In this document: positions 19,241 through 31,018 of the stretch, one piece after another
How positions within the stretch are numbered: the first letter of the stretch is position 1
Layout of the letters: each line of letters opens with the position of its first letter
Assembly (NCBI GenBank): GCA_009767595.1
Contig: VSDK01013179.1
Coordinates: 432,242-496,241 of the forward strand
Direction: 5' to 3'
DNA from: Symbiodinium kawagutii
Taxonomy: Eukaryota > Sar > Dinophyceae > Suessiales > Symbiodiniaceae
Length of the DNA stretch: 64,000 nucleotides
Translations under genes and position numbers: made by a program
Notes under the pieces: generated by a model
What the model was told of the DNA's origin: nothing
Seen by the model: only the letters and a program-made list of their open reading frames with translations
Databases searched by the model: none

Positions 19241-22200
19241 ACACGCAAAGTGGACATGTCAGTTGAAGTAGCTCAGACAGTTTTGCTTGGCCCAAGTGCA
19301 AGGCGATTGTTTCTTCAAGTGTGGGCAGGAAATGAGTTCAAACTGATTTGGTCAGTGTATCCATGGTCAGCACTGATTCTACCGGGCAAGCTTGAGGAAA
19401 CCCAGTGAGGGACCAACGCCATCACCTTTCTTTGATAGTCTTTGCACCAATGGTACATGAAAAACAAGCTGGCAATGGAAGCACCAAAGCGAACACTTCT
19501 GCAAATCTGAAAAGAACTGCATTCCGTGCACATCACCTTGCTCAATGAAACTCCAAACTTTGCCGGACATTGTCTGGCTGGCCCAAGTGCAAGGCGATTG
19601 TTCAATCATCAAAGTGTGGGCAGCAAAGGACTTCACACTGATGTGGTCAAACCATGCATGGTCAGAACCGATCCTGCCATGCAAGCTTGAGGAAACCCAT
19701 TGAGGGACCAACGCCATCACCTTTCTTTGATGGTCTTTGCACCAATGGTACATGAAAAACAAGCAGGCAATGGCAGCACCAAAGCAAACACGTCGGCAAA
19801 TGGCAAATCTGAAAAGAACTGCATTCCGTGCACATCACCTTGCTCAATGAACGCTTTGGAGCAAACCCCGCTTAGGCACTCAACAATCTGGGCCCGAGAT
19901 GGCGTGGGCATAGTGCGCAACACAGCACGAACAACATGCTTGGCCCAAAAAAGTCGGCGCGGCTTTTGAGACCCTAAGCGATGCTCCCCAAGCTCTTCAG
20001 CTACATTGTTGTCCATGAAATTAATCTAGCCACACGTTTTCTATGAAAGAAATCTAGCAAACCAAAGGCGGTTTGGCTGCTAAGCGTTTATTCGGCCAAG
20101 TGCTCCAAACTTTGCCGGACATTGTGTGGCTCGCCGCCCGGAAAATATCTCACCGCGTTTTTCTTGCTGCACGAAAAGACACTGACTGGTCGGGCAAATG
20201 TTTCATCCACACGCTGATGACACCTTGAGTGGTCCCATTTGCTACTATATGTCAGATTTCCACAACTCAATCAACTGACGCATTTGGGATCTCGAGCTCT
20301 GCGCAGCAAAAAATCAGCACCCCAAATCCTTTGCTCTACATAGTGATGGCTTGATGTCCATGTTCAACGAAAATGCAATGGAATCTGTGCGGCCAAACCC
20401 TCACGCAGCAGTTATCCACATAGGTAACTGACCTGCACATGTTGCCACACACCAAGTGGACATCTCAGTTGAAGTAGCTCAAACAGTTTTGCTTGGCCCA
20501 AGTGCAAGGCGATTGTTCAATCTTCAAAGTGTGGGCAGCAAAGGAGTTCAAACTGATGTGGTCCGACCATGCATGATTCTGACCCGCCAGGCAGAGGCCA
20601 TTACCCTTCTTTGATGTTTTTTGCACCAACGGTAGATGAGGCACAAGCAGGCAATGGCAGCACCAAAGCGAACACTTCGGCAAATCTGAAAAGAACTGCA
20701 TTCCGTGCACATCACCTTGCTCAATGAAAGCTTTGGAGCAAACCCCGCTCAGCACCATCGACGGCGCTGGAACAGTCTGGGCCAGGGATGGGGGCGCACA
20801 GTTCGCAACATGGCACGAACAACATCCTCGGCCCAACAAAGAAAACATAGTCAACGCCACGTCACGTACCTGAAACGCTGGTGCGCAAGTTCTTCGGCTA
20901 CACTGCTGCTGAGAAAGCACATCCAACAACAAGGAGATCCAGTCGACGCAGACTGCTGAAGCCTTTCAATCTGCACAGTGCCCCAGACCTTTGCAAAAGA
21001 TTGAGGGGCTGGACATCTGAGAAACAGCCTGACACCATTTGGGTTGCAAAAAGTCATTGCTTATGGATCGAATGCTTTGGTCCGAAACTAGTGCCGCCTC
21101 GAGATTTCAAAACTATATCTAGATAGCCACAAACAAGTCCTACGATTACATTCCAATTAGTTTGCTCTACAAAATTCAATGCAATCTTTGCGGCCAAACC
21201 CTTACGCATCAGTCATTCACATAGGTAACTGACCTGCACATGCTGCCACACACCAAGTGGACATCTCAGTTGAAGTAACTCAGGCTGTTTTGCTTGGCCC
21301 AAGTGCAAGGCGATTGTTTCTTCAAGTGTGGGCAGGAAATAAGTTCAAACTGATTTGGTCAGTGTATCCATGGTCAGCACTGATTCTACCGGGCAAGCTT
21401 GAGGAAACCCATTGAGGGACCAACGCCATCACCTTTCTTTGATGGTCTTTGCACCAATGGTACATGAAAAACAAGCAGGCAATGGAAGCACCAAAGCGAA
21501 CACTTCGGCAAATCTGAAAAGAACTGCATTCCGTGCACATCACCTTGCTCAATGAACGCTTTGGAGGAAACCCCGCTTAGCAACAGCGATGGGACTCTAG
21601 CAATCTCCAGCACAACGCAAACGACATGCTTGGCCTAAAAGGGTCTGTGCGACTACAGTAACCCGAAGCGATGGTGCCCAAGCTCTTCAGCTGGCTTGCA
21701 CAAAGTGTACGTCTCAGTTGAAGTAGCTCAGGCTGTTTTGCTTGGCCCAAGTGGGTTGTAGTCAAAACCCTGTGTGTGAATCTTGATCCTGAACTTTTGA
21801 ATGCCTGATGTGGAGGCGGCGGTCTTTCTGAAGGAATAACAAAAGATAGGGCTCTGATGATCAAGGATGTTTATGATAGTACCAAAGTGGCTTGGTCTGC
21901 CAATGGGTGGGTACCTGACTACTGTGGGCACTTTTGGGCATCGTTGGAGGCATCGAGAAGCATCGCTACAGGCATCGCTGAATACAATGTCATTCCTGAG
22001 ACCATTCCAACATGTCAACGAGTATACTAACAACCATGTAGTGCTTGAGACTACAATTTGCTATCGCTGAGCATCCCTTACCTACGAACTGCTTCTGTTG
22101 AACTCCCCTAAAGCCATGTGTAGCTGCGGCGGTCTTCATGACGGAAATATGAAAACGACTTTGGGTCGGGCCATTGATAAACATAAATAACCTGGGTTTT

Positions 22201-24233
22201 GATTCCAACCCAAGTGCAAAGCGATTGTTCAAAATGTTCAAAGTGTGGGCAGGAAAGGACTTCAAACTGATTTGGTCAGAGCTTCCATGGTCAGCACTGA
22301 TCCTGCCAGGCAAATTTGAGGAAACCCATTGAGGGACCAACGCTATCACCTTTCTTTGATTGTCTTTGCACCAACGGTAGATGAGGCACAAGCAGGCAAT
22401 GGCAGCACCAAAGCGAACACTTCGGCAAATCTGAAAAGAACTGCATTCCGTGCACATCACCTTGCTCAATGAAAGCTTTGGAGCAAACCCCGCTCAGCAC
22501 CATTGACGGCGCTGGAACAGTCTGGGCCAGGGATGGGGGCGCACAGTTCGCAACATGGCACGAACAACATCCCTCGGCCCGACAAAGAAAACATAGTCAA
22601 CGCCACGTCACGTACCTGAAACGCTGGTGCGCAAGTTCTTCGGCTACACTGCTGCTGAGAAAGCACATCCAACAACAAGGAGATCCAGTCGACGCAGACT
22701 GCTTGAGCTTTTCAATCTGCACAGTGCCCCAGACCTTTGCAAAAGATTGAGGGGCTGGACATCTGAGAAACAGCCTGACACCATCTGGGTTGCAGAAAGT
22801 CATTGCTTATGGATCGAATGCTTTGGTCCGAAACTAGCGCCGCCTCGAGATTTCAAAACTATAGCTAGATTACCGCAAACAAGTCCTGCGAATACATGCC
22901 AATTAGTTTGCTCTACAAAATTCAACGCAATCTTTGCGGCCAAACCCTTACGCATCAGTCATTCACATAGGTAACTGACCTGCACATGTTGCCACACGCA
23001 AAATGGACATGTCAGTTGAAGTAGCTCAAACAGTTTTGCTTGGCCCAAGGGCAAGGAGATTGTTTCTTCAAGTGTGGGCAGGAAATGAGTTCAAACTGAT
23101 TTGGTCAGTGTATCCATGGTCAGCACTGATCCTGCCAGGCAAATTTGAGGAAACCCAGTGAGGGACCAACGCCATCACCTTTCTTTGATTGTCTTTGCAC
23201 CAATGGTAGATGAGGCACAAGCAGGCAATGGCAGCACCAAAGCGAACACTTCGGCAAATCTGAAAAGAACTGCATTCCGTGCACATCACCTTGCTCAATG
23301 AAAGCTTTGGAGCAAACCCCGCTCAGCACCATTGACGGCGCTGGAACAGTCTGGGCCAGGGATGGGGGCGCACAGTTCGCAACATGGCACGAACAACATC
23401 CTCGGCCCAACAAAGAAAACATAGTCAACGCCACGTCACGTACCTGAAACGCTGGTGCGCAAGTTCTTCGGCTACACTGCTGCTGAGAAAGCACATCCAA
23501 CAACAAGGAGATCCAGTCGACGCAGACTGCTTGAGCTTTTCAATCTGCACAGTGCCCCAGACCTTTGCAAAAGATTGAGGGGCTGGACATCTGAGAAACA
23601 GCCTGACACCATCTGGGTTGCAAAAAGTCATTGCTTATGGATCGAATGCTTTGGTCCGAAACTAGTGCCGCCTCGAGATTTCAAAACTATAGCTAGATTA
23701 CCGCAAACAAGTCCTGCGAATACATGCCAATTAGTTTGCTCTACAAAATTCAATGCAATCTTTGCGGCCAAACCCTTACGCATCAGTCATTCACATAGGT
23801 AACTGACCTGCACATGTTGCCACACACCAAGTGGACATGTCAGTTGAAGTAGCTCGAACAGTTTTGCTTGGCCCAAGAGCAAGGAGATTGTTTCTTCAAG
23901 TGTGGGCAGGAAATGAGTTCAAACTGATTTGGTCAGTGTATCCATGGTCAGCACTGATCCTGCCAGGCAAATTTGAGGAAACCCAGTGAGGGACTAACGC
24001 CATCAGCCGTCTTTGATGGTCTCTGCACCAACGGTACATGATAGTCTGCGCCCAGGATGGTGGGTGCATAGTTCGCAACACCGCACCAACAACATGCTTG
24101 GCCTAAAAGGATCCGTGCGCCTTTAGAAATCCGAAGCGATTCTGCCTAAGCTCTTCAACTAAATTCGACTATTGCATCCAGCCATATATTTTCTGTAAAA
24201 GAGATCTAGTGAACACAAGGCGCTTCAGCTGTT
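19240..24233. repeat. Second long repeat array, irregular 0.8-1.3 kb units
   Basis: Repeated blocks marked by CAGTTGAAGTAGCTC, CAAGTGTGGGCAG, GAGGAAACCCA, CACCAATGGTACATGA and GAACTGCATTCCGTGCACAT. The block beginning GCCACAC...TGGACAT recurs near 19238, 20444, 21244, 22991 and 23819. The segments 22210-22990 and 23050-23820 are almost identical. Some units carry an extra block (GCGCAAGTTCTTCGGCTAC) and others lack it. The frames of 70-155 codons here are repeat translations. Confidence 0.9.
21754..22210. mobile_element. TIR element (family C), copy 1, with 6-bp target duplication
   Basis: 457 bp bounded by GGTTGTAGTCAAAACCC and GGGTTTTGATTCCAACC (15/17 inverted match) and flanked by CAAGTG at 21748-21753 and 22211-22216. 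Uninterrupted copies of the host repeat read CCCAAGTGCAAGGCG, so the empty site is visible in the same window. No transposase frame inside, so it is non-autonomous. Confidence 0.85.
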
Positions 24234-24239
24234 CATTTG

Positions 24240-24701
24240 GATTCTAGTCAAAACCCTGTGTGTGAATCTTGATCCCAAACTTTTGAACGCGTGATGTAGA
24301 GGCGGCGGTCTTTGTGAAGGAATAATACCAGATAGGACTCTGATGATAATTGATCTTTTTGATAGTGCCAAAGTGGCTTGGTCTGCCAACGGATGGGTAC
24401 CTGACTACTGTGGGCGCTCTTGGGCATCGCTGGAGGCATCAAGAAGCATCGCTAGAAGCATCGCTGAATAATTACAAGGTCCTTCCTGACACGCTTTCCA
24501 TTCCAACATGTCAACAGGTATACTCACCATAGTACTTGCGACTACAACTGGGTATCGCTGAGCATCCCTTACCTACGAACTGCTTCTGCTGAACTCCCCT
24601 AAAGCCATGTGTAGCTGCAGCGGTCTTCATGACGGAAATATCAAAACGACTTTGGGTCGCGCCACTTATAAACGTAATTAACTCGGGTTTTGATTCTAAC
24701 C
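24240..24701. mobile_element. TIR element (family C), copy 2, with 6-bp target duplication
   Basis: 462 bp, clearly homologous to the copy at 21754 along its length (for example AAGTGGCTTGGTCTGCCAA and CTACGAACTGCTTCTG). Ends are GATTCTAGTCAAAACCC and GGGTTTTGATTCTAACC, with CATTTG at 24234-24239 and 24702-24707. No coding capacity. Confidence 0.85.
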
Positions 24702-24707
24702 CATTTG

Positions 24708-25611
24708 GCTGCTCCAAACATGGCTGGAGATAGTCTGGCTTGTCGCCGGGAAAATATCTCACCGTGCTTGACTTGCAGCAAAAAAAGACACTCGGTCAAA
24801 TGTTTTCATCCAAACGCTGATGACACCTCAATTACTACCGTTTGCTACTATATCACTACAGCAGAGTCGGCTGACGCATTTGGGACCTTGAGCTCTGTGC
24901 AACAAAGCAGGAAACTGCGCCAAAAGCTGTGTCCCTTTTCCACGACCCAACTGTGCGATGATCAACCAAAAAGCAAAGGTCGCAAGTTCCAAACACTCCA
25001 AGACAGAAGGGCATCAAGGAGCATCTTTTGATAACTTTCTATTCGCAAGAAACACATGTCCTTAAAGAATTCTGGGGAACAAACCGTGGCTCTTCAGCTT
25101 CGCCCTACAAGGAAACCAGCTGGGATGGGTCGGAGACCTCCTCCACCACCGAAGCGAGCAAGCCGTGCCTGCAGTAACTTCTACACAAAAATGGTGGTAC
25201 CCCCATGTACCCCCTAAGCAGCTTAGAATCAAATGATGATCAGATGAAAATGATGCAGAAAATATACAAAATCACAATCATGTCTTCAAGAACCAACGAA
25301 TTCTGAGCTTTGATTCTGTGTACTTTGGCTGACTCTCAGATCCAAACAGCCCTGAGAGCGGCTGCATCGTTAGAAGCAGGAGATGCAGCAGTGCCAGCGG
25401 CCGGTGCCTCATCTCGAAACCAGCAGATGAACAAAGCACCACAGCAGCTATGGACACTGAGCCACCAGCACTGCCACCAGCACTCAATGCCTGACCACCT
25501 CCAGCAAACAGGCTGTAGGTCTGCCGGGGCCGTCCGCAACCTGCTCAGACTTCAACTCAGCAGCACGGCTTGCAGGTCGCTTTGGTCACTGTACCTCCAC
25601 CTCTCAAACTC
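24708..25611. other. Stretch without a clear gene
   Basis: Unique-looking sequence. A GC-rich island at 25330-25560 is open on both strands (plus: KPADEQSTTAAMDTEPPALP; minus: Ala/Ser/Leu-rich) and could be an exon, but I cannot choose a strand. Confidence 0.3.
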
Positions 25612-25840
25612 CAGGTTCAAAATATTGATGAAATATTGAATAATCATTGATGAACCATTCAAGGAGTTTCATGTTGCCAAGACAATCCAAGAAACCTTGA
25701 ACGGCTTCCAGGAGTTTCTTGTGGTTGTGCTCTTCTTCCAATTCACACCTGCAGCGAACATCCACGAAACGAAAGATCACTGGGAACAGCTCGGGCTCCC
25801 ATGGGCTCCCCCACTTGGGGAACGCTCCACGGACCACAAA
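25612..25840 (-). CDS. Exon-like island
   Basis: The minus strand is open for about 75 codons with varied, protein-like composition: PELFPVIFRFVDVRCRCELE, then HNHKKLLEAVQGFLDCLGN and MKLLEWFINDYSIFHQYF. The plus strand is also open (124 codons, running on to 26071) but looks less natural in its first half. Not recognised. Confidence 0.4.
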
Positions 25841-26066
25841 AACGCTGTAGCCTTCTCTGACCTCAGAGGGGGAGACCGGCGCCCTCTAGGGCGCCTTTCC
25901 AAGGCTCAACCCTTGCGAGTCCCTGACAGCATCACGGATGTGAAAGTCCAGATCCCCAGGTGTGTAGTGCGCAGGATTCGGAAGGCAGCTGTTGAGGTCA
26001 AACCTTGGGTCCCCGCCACAAGACCCAACAGAAAGCACGGTCTCACCGGCAGCAACAACACAACCA

Positions 26067-26069
26067 ATT

Positions 26070-26113
<44 letters not shown>

Positions 26114-26170
26114 CTACTTTTGACTTTGACTTTGACTTTCACTTTCACTTTCACTTTCACTTTCACTTGA
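26067..26170. repeat. ATC trinucleotide and TTTGAC/TTTCAC hexamer microsatellites
   Basis: About 15 ATC units, then TTTGAC repeated three times and TTTCAC repeated about six times. Confidence 0.95.
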
Positions 26171-26179
26171 CGGCGGTCA

Positions 26180-27915
26180 GTTGCCATTGAAGCACCATTT
26201 CCCAAAGAACCAAAACGATCACTGCAAGAGGCAAGCGCCACTGAGCCTCCAGTGTCATAGCTCTGAGGAAAGTGCCATTCTGCACCTATCCTTCTAAGGC
26301 TGAACCAGTGTTCGTTCCTAAGGCCGGAGCTGTGTCACTCAAAGGATAAAGGACAGCGACCATATTGAATGGTGTGTATACAAGATACGAGCCCAACGAA
26401 CGAACATCTCGGAAAGTGTAGCAGGTCTCTGCCAAGAATCAACCGGGCCCTTCTTCGATGGCTACCACTTCTCCAACGAACAGCTGTCTGTACTGTGATC
26501 TACAGAAGCTCCCACGCCTCTCCACTCTTCTTTGGGACTGCAAAGTCCTCCAAGCACAGGACGCAGTTGAATGCATCTTCAGTGTCTCGGAACATGTTTT
26601 TTCTGATCACTGAACAGCTTGTAGATGATGACAAATCTTGGAACAATCGTACAATCATCACTGAACAGTGAAGAACATCATTGAGGTTACAATTTGTAGT
26701 GCTGAGACCTGAGCAGCCAGATGTAGCCGGATGCAGCCGGATGCAGCTGGATGCAGCTGGCGCCCCCACCCACAGGCAGAGCAAATTGGTGCTAGGATTT
26801 TGGTTGGTGGTCGTTGTTGTTGTTGCTGTTGGTAGAAGTTTTTAGAAAGGACCCGTCAAGGGATGAACTTAGGTTATACCCTGAACAGTGAACAGTTTAT
26901 TAGAAAGGACCCGTAAACCCCGGGTTGTTTGGGAGCAGGCTGAAAAGTACCTATGTTGTTGTTTTGGCTAGCGCGGGAAGATGTGATGGGCAAGAAGGAC
27001 GTGTCCGGTTGAAAAATGTGAATTCGAAGGATTGTATTCGATTTTCTCTGCGCGGCATGCACAAAACAACAGCGCAATCAGTAAAGCAAAAAAATTGGTC
27101 ATGTTGTTGGATTCCTGTTGTTTGAAGAACAAAAAACAAGGGACCCGCAGTTGTTTTGCGGGGCGGGGGGCACCAGGCGCAAAATGATATCGCAGTTTTG
27201 GTCTCAGAGCTGAATGGTTTGAATGCAAGTTGAGTGATCATCCCAGGTAATAATTTGTTGGAAAGGTCAATTGGATTTTCGTCAAGGGGCAATGAGTTGG
27301 CGCAGTCTCAGATCTGTTTACAGAAGGCATGATGCTGCAAACATGGTTTGTGGAATGGTTTTGGTGATCTAGGCTCAAAACAAAAAGACAAAGGACCCGT
27401 GGTTCTTTTTGAGGGGGCGCAACCAATGAATCATGTGGCTTTCCCGGTGATCCAATGGAGACTTGCCTGTCGGCATGAAAATTGTCCGTGCTGACAATCA
27501 TTCTGGGCTCAGCAGAAAAGCCTTCGCGTCGCCTGAAAAAAAGTGAAAGACAGACTTAAATGATCCATGAATGAAGAACACAAGCATTGACCCTCAGGTT
27601 GTTACTTCAGGGGGGCCTCCTGGAACACACCATTACGAAGGACCCGTTCACGGAAATGCTGTTACAGAGGGGGGGTTCTGGACCAACAACTGGTCTATTG
27701 TCGTAGCGTCTTCAGTATTGAAGGGAGAAAGGAAAAAGACAAGTGTATTGTCTTTGTGTTTTTCTTGTTGCATTGTTGTTGTCCTTCTTGTTATTGTTCT
27801 CGTTGAATCGGATATGTGTCTTCGTTGTTGTCGTCGTTGTTGTTGATGTGTTGCTGCTGTTCTCGCTCTTGTTGCTCCTGCTATTTGTGTGGGATACTGT
27901 TGTTGCCATGGACGT
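26180..27915. other. Non-coding stretch with a recurring AGGACCCGT motif
   Basis: No supported gene. The word TTAGAAAGGACCCGT occurs at 26842 and 26900, and shorter forms of (A)GGGACCCG or AAGGACCCGT at about 27140, 27390 and 27640. A 12-bp GATGCAGCCG/GCTG minisatellite lies at 26712-26762. From 27740 the sequence is T/G-rich with TTGTTG and TCGTCG runs. Confidence 0.5.
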
Positions 27916-27917
27916 CC

Positions 27918-28080
27918 GAACTTCTTTGTGTGTTGTCCTTCCCTCCTCCTCTTCCTCCCTCGCCTTTTCCTCAATCACGGTTCGTACCCCTATCTCTAAT
28001 AGATTTACTTTCCTCAACCAGGCTTGTGGCGACTCAGACAATGCCGCGAAGGCAGACATTTCTTCACGTTTCTTACTCTT
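27918..28080 (-). CDS. Exon-like island, charged helix
   Basis: Minus-strand frame contains MSAFAALSESPQAWLRKVNL followed by EIGVRTVIEEKAREEEEEGR. The composition suggests a helical or coiled-coil segment. Unidentified. Confidence 0.4.
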
Positions 28081-28873
28081 CACGGCTCCTTCCCTTCACA
28101 TTTGATTCTGCGGACAACCCTTCCTCTTGACAGCTCTTGCTCTTGACGGCTCTTGCTCTTCACAGCTCTTGCCCGGGGCAACTCCTTCTACCATCTTTCT
28201 TCGCCCGGACAGAACCAAAAGTAGCGCCAAACTCCGCCCAAAGAGACACACTTCTAGAATTCTAGCGCTTGAGAAGAAACTTGGTGGCGTTCAGTGGCTT
28301 TCACAACTTGGAGTTTGTTGGGAGGCTTTCCAACGTATCAATATTTTGTAATGTTGAGGCGTTATATCAAGAAAAATGCTGGCTGCCGCCCTTTGACAAA
28401 ACTGTGTTGGGAACTTGGAAACCCTGGAAGCCGCTTGAACTTTGAAGGCGCTGAAAAAAGCCGAGCTTTACAACGGTGTCAAGGATTGAATCAAAAGCTC
28501 AAACCAGCACAAGATCAAGTGGAAGAAGCAAAAGCCAGCAACAGGTCAAACTAGGCAAACCACATGAAGAGTCAAGAAGTCAGAGAGTAAACCGGCAGCA
28601 ACAAGGGTTCAAAACAAGAGTTCAAACCAGGACTTGGAAGAACTGACCGGCCAGGCACTCTTTTTCCTTCGTTCAACCTGTCCAACCATCAGCTTTCAGG
28701 ACCTTCCTTGCTTTGTTGGCAGCTCCACAGTTGTCATTCGCAGAACCTCCACTCACCGGACATCCATCCTCTGTGCGTTCAGAAATGATGGATGATTTCT
28801 GGAAGATCTATGGATGTTCCAATTGAGTTCTCTAGACAGTTTTGGCACGACTTGCGCTGCACGTGTTCACCCG
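28081..28873. other. Stretch without a supported gene
   Basis: Contains three copies of an 18-bp unit CTCTTGACGGCTCTTG near 28126-28172. A plus-strand frame (28294-28554) ends in KPAQDQVEEAKASNRSN but has no other support. Confidence 0.35.
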
Positions 28874-29186
28874 AATCATTGGGTATGTACGATTAGGATA
28901 GTTTTGCGCATGTTGTTAATGTGCACAAATTGTCTGAAGCATTTCTGTTGACTAGGTACGGCCAGTCCACGCAAATTGCGATAAACTTTGCGAGCGCAAT
29001 GGCCAACTTTGTTGATTAAAGGTGATTGCTTTGGTTGAACTTTGATCTTGACATATCTTGACGAGTAATTAAATGCAGTGAGAACTTTGGTTGACTCCGC
29101 ACGACTAACAGGTTTGGCCAGCTTTTTCTCTAGCACTTTGTTGATTGCTAGAGGGTAATGATGCTTGATGGTGGTTTTGATGAACC
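28874..29186 (-). CDS. Probable terminal exon, unidentified basic protein
   Basis: Open for about 104 codons on the minus strand, ending in TGA. The product is basic (VLEKKLAKPVSRAESTKVLT, YVKIKVQPKQSPLINKVG, ARKVYRNLRGLAVPSQQKCF). A 42-nt GT...TTGAG/G intron (29187-29229) would join it in phase to the next island, replacing Cys-Arg-stop with Trp-Phe-Ile-Lys. Not recognised. Confidence 0.5.
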
Positions 29187-29229
29187 CTCAATAATAACCA
29201 TCAAACCACTAGGCGCTCATATCATCTAC

Positions 29230-29430
29230 AGGTGCTTTGGCAAAGAGGGTACTGCTGCACGGCCTGCTCACACACTGTGAATGCAAAATCTGCGCACTGG
29301 GGGTGTCCTAGCCCCTCAGGGCACCAATGAATGATTGTTCGTATTTGACAATCTTGTCCCTCCGAGCCTACAAAGAAAAACCCGACCGTTTCCGCAAACT
29401 GTGCTTTTGAAATCTGTTGTGCCATCTAGG
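29230..29430 (-). CDS. Exon-like island, penultimate exon of the same gene
   Basis: Minus-strand frame with SKAQFAETVGFFFVGSEGQD, then IIHWCPEGLGHPQCADFAF and CEQAVQQYPLCQST. Cys/His-containing but with no clear zinc motif. Phase-compatible with the downstream island through a 42-nt intron. Unidentified. Confidence 0.45.
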
Positions 29431-29504
29431 GTCTATGTTTACCGAATATTCACAATATTCCTTATCATATTTTGCTTCAAGGTGTTTTCGGACTTACCGA
29501 AGAG

Positions 29505-29665
29505 CTTGACATCGGATCACTCGACTCTGTTCGCAGGGCACCTTTCGGGTTCATTCTCTGGAAGTGTCTCGCACAGAGGTCACACTTCCCACGTGGTTTT
29601 TCTGTCGAAGATGCCCACGTCGAAAGCAATTTCGCAACTGTCGAGTGGCCATCCAATTCGACTTA
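29505..29665 (-). CDS. Exon-like island with a Cys-x2-Cys pair
   Basis: Minus-strand frame TVAKLLSTWASSTEKPRGKC continuing DLCARHFQRMNPKGALRTES. The KCDLCARHFQRMNP segment looks like half of a zinc-binding knuckle. The plus strand is open too. Unidentified. Confidence 0.35.
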
Positions 29666-29968
29666 CAGTGTTGTGGCAGGTATGACTAATCCATCCAAAT
29701 TTCCAGATCTAGAATAGTGGGCTTGCTTAGCAACACCTCAACATGACTACCCTGTTGAATCTGTACGAGTTCAATCTTTCACCAAATTTTTGAACCTTTG
29801 AATACTGCCATCGCAAAGAGGAGTGAGATTCTGGTGACTCTAGCGAGGTAGAGATGCTCCGGCTATGCAGGTTTGACTGAACTCATTTCCCCAAGCTCGA
29901 ACTAAATTGATGTGGAAAAAAATTAAGAAAACACTGCAGCGCAGCATATGCGATTTGAATAGATTGAA

Positions 29969-30073
29969 ATATGGGTGTTTGAAATAGGGGACCCCGCAAA
30001 ATCATCCATTCATAATCATGGTTCATCAGAAACCGACCATTTTTAGGGTTCCCAATTTTGAGAAACCACCATA
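29969..30073. mobile_element. TIR-A (introner-like) element
   Basis: 105 bp from ATATGGGTGTTTGAAATAGG to TTTTGAGAAACCACCATAT; the two ends are inverted copies. On the minus strand its end supplies the GT just after the exon-like island at 30088 (GGATATG/GTGGTTTCTC). Confidence 0.7.
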
Positions 30074-30212
30074 TCCGGGAAAAATAGACCGTGTCCTTGT
30101 TCACGATCTGCAGCCTTCCGCACCAAGCGCTTGCTCACAAGTTCCGCAGCTAGCGCCGCCCATTCGAAGCAGGCCCGCTGTCGCTCCATATCGCGAAGCC
30201 AGGGAAAAAAAG
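30070..30212 (-). CDS. Exon-like island, helical
   Basis: Minus-strand frame LRDMERQRACFEWAALAAEL then VSKRLVRKAADREQGHG. It is followed in phase by the GT donor inside the TIR-A element. Unidentified. Confidence 0.5.
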
Positions 30213-30654
30213 ACGTGAACATCACAACTTGGTATTGCAACCTGTTTGTGCTTACAATTGCTTCTCAGTACTCCTACTCATGGGCTTCTGCCAGATGCAT
30301 CTCAGTGAAGCAAAATGGTTTTCACTCAATCCTTGCTCAGGAGAACTATCCAAGTAATTCCCACATGAGGGGATCTATTCGGCATGACCCGAAGACAGAA
30401 CTTGGGCAAGCAACAACCTACAGTATGTTCATCCTCTAGCCGAATGCCATCGGATTTTGCTGAGTGTATTTGCCGAGTTTGGATCCAGCCATCGGCAATT
30501 TCCTTCGGACCATTTGGATACTCCACTTGATCGAAGCGAACCTGTTCAGAAGTTGGGCTAGCTCTCCTCTCCTCCTTATAGATCCATATTTATGAACTTC
30601 CATTGATTCTCCCAGAAATATCTGGTGATGCGCCATCAAATCCAGGGATTTCCT

Positions 30655-30780
30655 CATATGGCTGTGGGTCAAAATCCTGTACCCCTGGTTCCCCTATCAT
30701 TATCCAGCCAGTTTTCCCTATAGTTGGCTGGGTAATAACCACCATTATTGGTTGGTTAACTGCTTGACCCATAGCCATAT
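30655..30780. mobile_element. TIR-B short inverted-repeat element
   Basis: 126 bp with ends CATATGGCTGTGGGTCAA and TTGACCCATAGCCATAT, inverted copies with one mismatch. An extra right end (GGTTAACTGCTTGACCCA) recurs at 30861-30888. No coding capacity. Confidence 0.7.
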
Positions 30781-30907
30781 AGTTGGTATATCCCCTAGTA
30801 TCGTTGCTTATTATCCCTATTATATCCCATTATTAACCATTAACCAGCTAGTTGTTGGTTGGTTAACTGCTTGACCCATAGCCATATGGATCTACTATGA
30901 TCCAACC

Positions 30908-31018
30908 ATCAACCGCACCGCGCCTTCTTCCAGGCGGCCTGGGCCTCAACACGTTGGGATCCGTTCACGACGACTTCAACCCGAATGAAGGCCTTGGAAA
31001 ACCTTCAACCCATGGACG
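30908..31018 (-). CDS. Exon-like island
   Basis: Minus-strand frame FSKAFIRVEVVVNGSQRVEA followed by QAAWKKAR. A possible GT donor (GCGCG/GTGCGG) follows, and TIR-B sequence starts about 20-35 bp beyond. Unidentified. Confidence 0.45.

Noticed and set aside
20465..23802. Frames of 115-155 codons recurring in the second repeat array
   Set aside because: They recur only because the DNA repeats; both strands are open and neither shows a motif.
26067..26190. Poly-Ile and Asp-Phe/His-Phe repeat peptide
   Set aside because: Microsatellite translation.
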